Made by a program: the position numbers and the translations under genes. This document shows, in pieces, positions 5,127 to 9,327 of a DNA stretch of 9,327 nucleotides. The stretch spans positions 1 to 9,327 of the forward strand of contig JAPLWU010000124.1 of assembly GCA_026396425.1 (NCBI GenBank). The letters run 5' to 3'. The notes below the pieces were generated by a model that saw only the letters and a list, made by a program, of their open reading frames with translations, was not told the DNA's origin and did no database searches. Each line of letters starts with the position of its first letter. Within the stretch, counting starts at the first letter, position 1. This stretch comes from Microcaldota archaeon (GTDB taxonomy: Archaea; Micrarchaeota; Micrarchaeia; Burarchaeales; JAKAKT01).

Positions 5127-5135
5127 TTTTTATAG
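5127..5135 (+). promoter_or_regulatory. TATA box of the surface protein gene
   Basis: TTTTTATAG is centred about 39 bases before the ATG at 5170, predicting a start near 5157. GGAG at 5159-5162 would then be at the 5' end of a leader of about 13 bases. The T5 run may also help end archease transcripts. Confidence 0.5.
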
Positions 5136-5169
5136 TGCAGAAGCAATAGAGAAGAAACGGAGCGATTGT

Positions 5170-7020
5170 ATGCGAGCGGACAAAATACTTGCGGTATTTT
5201 TAATTTTGGCGGTCTTCTCGCTCGTCGTTTCGGCGGACTGGGTGGAGTGGCTCAAGGTCAAAGTCGTAGACGCGACCTACAAGCCCGCGCCTGATGTCGA
5301 AGTCGTGGTCAATTACCAGAAGAACGACTATTACAAGAGGGATGCGACCGAGAAGGGATTCACGGACAGGAACGGGGAATATGCCGTGCTCCTTAGGAAC
5401 GTCGTTCCCGAGCTTTACGAGGACGAGTTCTACTCCATAAAGGTAAATCCGGCTTACGAGAGCGTAAACGAGACCCGGGCGCGCTTCGGCGACAACAGGA
5501 TAAGCGGCGCGCACGTGGAGATATTCACGCTTACGACGGTTCTTAACGACCTGCGGGTGAACCTCACGGACCAGAAGGGCCAGAGGCTCGCCGGCGCGGA
5601 GATTATGGCCACGCCGCCAGGATACACGAGGATTACTGACGACAAGGGAGCCGTCCTGTTCCGGCTTCCGTCCGGCCAGTATTCAATCACGGCAACCTAC
5701 GGGAATTTCGAAACTGAGTCGAGCCTGGCCCTCAGCGCGGACACCTGGGTGGAGATGTCGGTTTTCATCTACAACGCGACCGTGAGCGTTTTCGTGCTTG
5801 ACGAGAAGGGGGTGCCGTTCTCCAACGCGACCGTGACTTTCGAGTGCCCGGGCTCCAACCCGTGCATTGGGGACCAGACCAAGGTCCATGTGATAACTGG
5901 GGACGACGGCGCGGCAGTCGTCAGGGAAGTGCTCGCCAACGAGACAAACGTGACCGTTAATTACGGCGGGATTACGAGGAGCAGGAGAGTTTTACTAGGC
6001 AAGGTGGACGAGGTCAGGGAGGTCTTTGTCCTCCCGAGGGAGCCGCTGGTCGTCGGCAACATTTCCATATCCTCTTCGCCGGAGCCATGCGCGGTAACGG
6101 TGACCGCAGATTTAAATGACGAGAGGGACCCGAAGGCCAACATAAGCGCCTCGCTCATGTACTCAATCGACGGAGGCGAGTGGCTCGTAGCGCTGAATAC
6201 GCTTGCGAACTCCACTTACATTTTCGAAATCTCGAACTGCACGCCGCCCTTCGGCATGAATTACAGCATATCCGCGAAGGACGAGTTCGGCTCGCACCAG
6301 ACGCCAAAGTTCGAGTTCTTCATGGCCGCGCCTTTTTTGCCAATAGTAGTGGACGGCGGAGGGCAAAACGCCACTGACGATGGGGAGCCGTGGTGGGCAG
6401 CTTTCAACATACCCGTCGACTTTAACGTAGTGAACGCACTGTTCATGATTCTCGGCTCGATAATACTGCTCAGCTTCGTCATCATAACCACCTTCATATA
6501 TCGGGACAGGATTGGAGGCCTGTTCACCTTCATATACCGGGACAGGATTGGAGGCCTGTTCCGCGGGAACATATTCCACAGGCTAAGAAGGAAGGTGCAG
6601 ACTGCCGAGGAGGAGTATTTGCGGGAGAAGGAGAGCATGGGCGGCGCGAGGCGGGAGAAGGACGGCAGAAGGCCCAGCGAACTCCCGGACGATGAACTGG
6701 AGAGGAGGATCGAGGAGGCAAAACTCCGGGCAGCTAAAACAACCGGAGAGGCCAAGAGGGAGGAGCAGGCAAAGGCGGCTCCTGCGGGAGCAACTCCGCA
6801 GAAACCCGAGGCGAGACAGGCACAGCCGCAAGCACCTCAACAGGCAAGGCCACCGGAGCAGCCCGAGCAACAGGCAAGCCCGCCGGCGCAACAGCCGAGG
6901 CAGTCTACGCCGCCATCACAACAGCCCCAACCTTCGAGGAAGGGCAGTAGCTGGCGAAATGAGGTTCGGGGGAGGGGAACGATACTGGCTGATTCTGAAG
7001 GGGATGAGAAGAAGGAATAG
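5170..7020 (+). CDS. Surface-anchored protein with repeated beta-sandwich domains and a Pro/Gln-rich cytoplasmic tail
   Basis: 616 residues. A signal peptide covers about 1-22 (ILAVFLILAVFSLVVSA). Residues about 27-120, 127-195 and 203-290 look like carboxypeptidase-regulatory or peptidase-associated beta-sandwich repeats: each has a V-DxxxxPxxxAxV start and a TDxxGxAxxxL turn. A further beta domain runs to about 385. Some twelve NxS/T sequons show an outside, glycosylated ectodomain. One membrane span lies at about 421-441. After it TFIYRDRIGGLF occurs twice in tandem (441-464), then a charged helical stretch (about 466-535), a Pro/Gln/Ala-rich region (about 536-590) and an acidic end. The protein probably acts at the envelope, in adhesion or as a scaffold; there is no enzyme motif. 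It has its own TATA box and GGAG site. Domain naming rests on pattern only. Confidence 0.85.
   Translation: MRADKILAVFLILAVFSLVVSADWVEWLKVKVVDATYKPAPDVEVVVNYQKNDYYKRDATEKGFTDRNGEYAVLLRNVVPELYEDEFYSIKVNPAYESVNETRARFGDNRISGAHVEIFTLTTVLNDLRVNLTDQKGQRLAGAEIMATPPGYTRITDDKGAVLFRLPSGQYSITATYGNFETESSLALSADTWVEMSVFIYNATVSVFVLDEKGVPFSNATVTFECPGSNPCIGDQTKVHVITGDDGAAVVREVLANETNVTVNYGGITRSRRVLLGKVDEVREVFVLPREPLVVGNISISSSPEPCAVTVTADLNDERDPKANISASLMYSIDGGEWLVALNTLANSTYIFEISNCTPPFGMNYSISAKDEFGSHQTPKFEFFMAAPFLPIVVDGGGQNATDDGEPWWAAFNIPVDFNVVNALFMILGSIILLSFVIITTFIYRDRIGGLFTFIYRDRIGGLFRGNIFHRLRRKVQTAEEEYLREKESMGGARREKDGRRPSELPDDELERRIEEAKLRAAKTTGEAKREEQAKAAPAGATPQKPEARQAQPQAPQQARPPEQPEQQASPPAQQPRQSTPPSQQPQPSRKGSSWRNEVRGRGTILADSEGDEKKE
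6490..6561 (+). repeat. 36-bp in-frame tandem duplication (two copies)
   Basis: 6490-6525 and 6526-6561 differ at a single synonymous base (TAT/TAC), so TFIYRDRIGGLF is encoded twice right after the membrane span. The near identity points to a very recent duplication, or possibly an assembly error. Confidence 0.95.
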
Positions 7021-7090
7021 AGGGAGCAGGCTGATTCTGAAGAGGTAGAGATGAGGGAAGAGGGGCAGTAGCGGGCAAAGCGAGTTTCGA
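6942..7090 (+). repeat. Degenerate repeats spanning the 3' end and trailer of the surface protein gene
   Basis: GGCTGATTCTGAAG is exact at 6987-7000 and 7029-7042, 42 bases apart and in the same frame, so ADSE is encoded both before and after the TAG. A second, longer pair, 6942-6968 and 7063-7089, matches at 22 of 27 positions. Together they suggest that the gene's 3' end was copied into the trailer and is decaying. Confidence 0.5.
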
Positions 7091-7094
7091 AAAA
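7090..7094 (-). terminator. T5 tract downstream of fttA
   Basis: On the minus strand CTCTTTTTCG lies about 25 bases after the fttA stop. FttA-type termination acts at U-rich sites without a hairpin, so this is a candidate end for the fttA message itself. The 98-base convergent gap also has T-rich stretches at 7099-7120 for the plus-strand gene. Confidence 0.35.
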
Positions 7095-7118
7095 GAGTTA
7101 TTAGGAATTATTTAATGT

Positions 7119-9020
7119 TTATTTCAGGCGCATGGAATCGAGGTTCATGGGCGCCCTCGCATCAATGCGCGAGATGCGCGAGATTGAGTGGGCCAAGTCC
7201 TCGCATTTCGAGCCGTCGCCGTGGAGCGTGAAGACACGCTCAGGCGTGGGCTTTATGTTCTTTATGAAATTGATGAGCTGGTGCCTGTCGCTGTGGCCGC
7301 TGAAGCCCTCGACCGTGTCGATTGTCATGGCCCTCTTGATGGACTGGAGCTTGCCGTCGTCCCCGAGAATCGGTATTTCCTTGTTGCCCTGCTGCACCTT
7401 CCTGCCGAGCGAGAGCGCCGACTGGTAGCCCACGAAAACGAGCTTGTTCTTCGGCTCCGGGGCCATTCTCTTCAGGTAATCGACCGCAGGCCCCCCGGAA
7501 AGCATGCCCGACGGCGCGAGTATGACGCAAGGCTCGCCGTCGACTATGCCGCTCCTGTCGTGCGTCTTGACGGTTTCGAATATCTTCGACTCGAACGGGC
7601 TGTTGTTCGAGAGTATCCTCCTCTGGATGTTGGCGCGCAGATATTCTGGGTATGCCGTGTGGATTGCCGAGGCCTCGAGAATCATCCCATCAATGTAGAC
7701 CGGGAAGTTGAAGTCAGGATGCGTTTGGGCATATTCCTCGAGCACGAGCATGATTTCCTGCGAGCGGCCCACCGAGAAGACGGGTATGAGAACCTTGCCC
7801 TTCTCCTCGCTCACGGTCTTCATTATGGTCGCCATGAGGCGCCTGTCCGCCTCCTGCCTCTGGACCATGATGTCCTCGCGCCCGCCGTATGTGCTCTCGA
7901 TGAAGAGCGTCTCGACGCGCGGGAAAATCACGTCCGCCGGCGAGAAGAGGCGGGTGAAGCCGAACTTCATGTCGCCGGTGACAACGAGGTTGTGGAGACC
8001 CTCGCCTATGTGAAGATGAATCTGGGACGAGCCGAGTATGTGGCCCGCATTGTGGAAAGTGAGCTTCGTCTCGGGAGTGATGTCGGTAACCTCGCCGTAG
8101 TCGCGAACGACAATGCGCGAGAGCATCTTCCGTATGTGCTTCTTGTCATAAGGCGGGGTAACGCCCGACTTGCTCACCACGTCTACGTAATCGAAGAGCA
8201 GAAGCATCATCAAATCGCGCGTGGGCGGGGTGCAGTAGATTGGCCCGTCATAGCCGTACTTGTAGAGGTACGGGATGAAGCCGGCGTGGTCAAGGTGGGC
8301 GTGCGTCACCAGAACGCCGTCGAGCTCGTCAAGCGCGAGGTTCATGGCATTGAGGTATGGGTACGCCTTGGCCGGGTCGTTGGTCTCGGCATTGACGCCG
8401 CAGTCGATAAGCAGCTTGTTGTTCGGGGTCTGGATGAGAAGGCTCATCCTGCCCACTTCCCTGAAGCCGCCGAGCGCGGTCATCTTCACCCAGTCGCTCT
8501 TGGTCGTGGGCGAGCAGATTTTCTTCCCGAGCGCGCTGAGGAACTTCTTCCTCTTGTCCGCCTCCTTGACCATTGACGTGCGAATTCCCGCAATCGTGGC
8601 GGAAGGCATGGTCGGGGTGCGGAGGATTTTGGGTGCCCATCCGGTCTTGAGTATTATGGACTTGAGGGTCGAACCGCCCTTGCCTATCACGAGGCCGGGC
8701 TTGAGCGCCTCTATAATGACCTCGCAGAAATCAGGAACGAACGTTACGGACTGCACGCCGGCTTCCGGGACGACTATCTCTCCGACGGCTTTCCTTGCCT
8801 CCTCGGCAGGCATGAGCGACGCCGGGTCGCTCCTTATCAGCACCCTCTTCTTGAGTACCCCCGCTATCTTGCGGATGAGGTTGTCGTCCGAGTAGAAGGC
8901 CGAGATGTTCTTCAGGTAGATTATGACGTCCGGGCCCTCGAACTCCACTTTCGAGAGCTGGCACTCGGCAGGGAGAATCTCCGCAACCTTCTTGTCTATT
9001 CCGTTTGTTGTGGTTGTCAA
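7119..9020 (-). CDS. fttA: FttA/aCPSF1, KH-domain beta-CASP ribonuclease and transcription termination factor
   Basis: 633 residues, full length for archaeal aCPSF1. The N-terminal KH part has VIGKGGS at about 111-117. The metallo-beta-lactamase domain follows with THAHLDHAG (His240, His242, Asp244, His245), GHILGSS (His327) and TGD (Asp350). The beta-CASP domain has ESTYGG (Glu375), PSGMLSGGPA, GYQSALSLGRKVQQG, FSGHSD (His576) and LHGDGSK (His600). All zinc ligands are present, so it should be an active nuclease. In archaea this protein cuts nascent RNA at U-rich sites and ends transcription. The start is TTG at 9020: an in-frame stop lies about ten codons upstream with no ATG between, and the family N-terminus fits here. 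No strong ribosome binding site is seen. It follows psmB, a linkage common in archaea. Confidence 0.96.
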   Translation of the reverse strand: MTTTTNGIDKKVAEILPAECQLSKVEFEGPDVIIYLKNISAFYSDDNLIRKIAGVLKKRVLIRSDPASLMPAEEARKAVGEIVVPEAGVQSVTFVPDFCEVIIEALKPGLVIGKGGSTLKSIILKTGWAPKILRTPTMPSATIAGIRTSMVKEADKRKKFLSALGKKICSPTTKSDWVKMTALGGFREVGRMSLLIQTPNNKLLIDCGVNAETNDPAKAYPYLNAMNLALDELDGVLVTHAHLDHAGFIPYLYKYGYDGPIYCTPPTRDLMMLLLFDYVDVVSKSGVTPPYDKKHIRKMLSRIVVRDYGEVTDITPETKLTFHNAGHILGSSQIHLHIGEGLHNLVVTGDMKFGFTRLFSPADVIFPRVETLFIESTYGGREDIMVQRQEADRRLMATIMKTVSEEKGKVLIPVFSVGRSQEIMLVLEEYAQTHPDFNFPVYIDGMILEASAIHTAYPEYLRANIQRRILSNNSPFESKIFETVKTHDRSGIVDGEPCVILAPSGMLSGGPAVDYLKRMAPEPKNKLVFVGYQSALSLGRKVQQGNKEIPILGDDGKLQSIKRAMTIDTVEGFSGHSDRHQLINFIKNIKPTPERVFTLHGDGSKCEDLAHSISRISRIDARAPMNLDSMRLK

Positions 9021-9061
9021 AACAAGCCCTCGCTGTAAAGGATGTTACTTCGCTCGATAAG

Positions 9062-9072
9062 CATATTTAACG
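9062..9072 (-). promoter_or_regulatory. Candidate TATA box of fttA
   Basis: CGTTAAATATG on the minus strand is centred about 46 bases before the TTG start, predicting a leader of about 20 bases. It lies in the 139-base gap after psmB, so fttA may have its own promoter as well as read-through from psmB. Confidence 0.45.
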
Positions 9073-9159
9073 AATGAACAAACTACTCGCCTGATGCCGG
9101 ATTATTTTTGCCTATGGCTCTATGCCCATGCGCTTCGTTCCTGATTGCTTGCCTCGTCC

Positions 9160-9327
9160 CTAATGGCCCTGCGCTATCAGCTTCTTTATCTCTTCCTTGC
9201 CGTACTTCTTTACCCCGTCCTTGTCGATTACCATGAGGTCGATTCCCTCGCCCGTGGCCGCATCCCTCTTCATTGCGACCGTGAGGGCGCGGAGCGCAAT
9301 CTTTATGTTCTCCTTTATCGGCTTGTC
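9160..9327 (-). CDS. psmB: Proteasome beta subunit, C-terminal end (partial)
   Basis: The minus frame entering at the right edge encodes 55 residues ending in a TAG at 9160-9162. It reads IKIALRALTVAMKRDAATG, then EGIDLMVIDKDGVKKYGKEE, which matches the C-terminal helix and strand of archaeal 20S proteasome beta subunits (family pattern AL.AA..RD..SG.GID...I). The beta subunit carries the N-terminal threonine protease site of the core particle; that part lies outside the window. Position directly upstream of fttA supports the call, as psmB and the KH beta-CASP gene are neighbours in many archaea. Confidence 0.85.
   Translation of the reverse strand, partial: DKPIKENIKIALRALTVAMKRDAATGEGIDLMVIDKDGVKKYGKEEIKKLIAQGH

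Noticed and set aside
4183..7020. TAG recoding as a sense codon
   Set aside because: TAG ends most genes here, including the membrane protein whose TAG directly precedes the archease ATG and archease itself at its normal length, so TAG works as an ordinary stop.
7188..8576. Long plus-strand open frame of 462 codons opposite fttA
   Set aside because: It is the antisense shadow of a GC-rich, highly conserved gene; its translation is Arg/Val/Glu-rich with no family features, and fttA accounts for the strand.
9021..9159. A gene in the gap between psmB and fttA
   Set aside because: No open frame with a start and ribosome site is seen; the gap holds only the candidate fttA TATA box.

Overview
The window is archaeal. 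The evidence is an FttA/aCPSF1 termination nuclease with N-terminal KH domains next to the C-terminus of a proteasome beta subunit, an archease, a compact archaeal asparagine-synthetase-like class II synthetase, an Lrp/AsnC regulator, and TATA boxes about 26 bases before likely transcription starts, one of them apparently leaderless. Short membrane and surface proteins of unknown family, many with sequons or paired cysteines, would fit a DPANN-type lineage such as Micrarchaeota or Diapherotrites. That placement is inference from gene style only.

Left part (1 to about 1020): visibly AT-rich. It holds the N-terminus of an unidentified exported or anchored protein running off the left edge, then tRNA-Arg(GCG) and tRNA-Ser(TGA) on the minus strand with no spacer between them, tRNA-Ser(GCT) on the plus strand, and a small anchored protein. 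The 3' end of tRNA-Arg is copied as a 23-bp direct repeat 151 bp further on, as at archaeal integration sites.

Middle-left (1078-3637, all minus): an asparagine-synthetase A-like gene broken by a one-base frameshift in an A5 run. It is followed, behind its own TATA box, by a pair encoding a multi-pass membrane protein and a lipoprotein built from about eleven Cys-paired repeats of about 26 residues.

Middle-right (3638-7020, plus): a divergent promoter region with three helically phased A6 tracts separates the asnA-like gene from an Lrp/AsnC regulator. This layout recalls bacterial asnA/asnC. Next come a four-helix membrane protein abutting archease (TAG directly followed by ATG), then a 616-residue surface protein with a signal peptide, beta-sandwich-like repeats, one membrane span, an exact 12-residue tandem duplication at the membrane exit and a Pro/Gln-rich cytoplasmic tail.

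Right end (7119-9327, minus): FttA with all catalytic motifs and a TTG start, preceded by the end of psmB. The right half is GC-rich core genome; the left end looks like a tRNA-associated accessory edge. No CRISPR array, transposase or integrase is visible. The best candidates for undescribed biology are the Cys-repeat lipoprotein with its membrane partner, the asnA/AsnC-like divergon with curved DNA, and the tRNA-Arg repeat.
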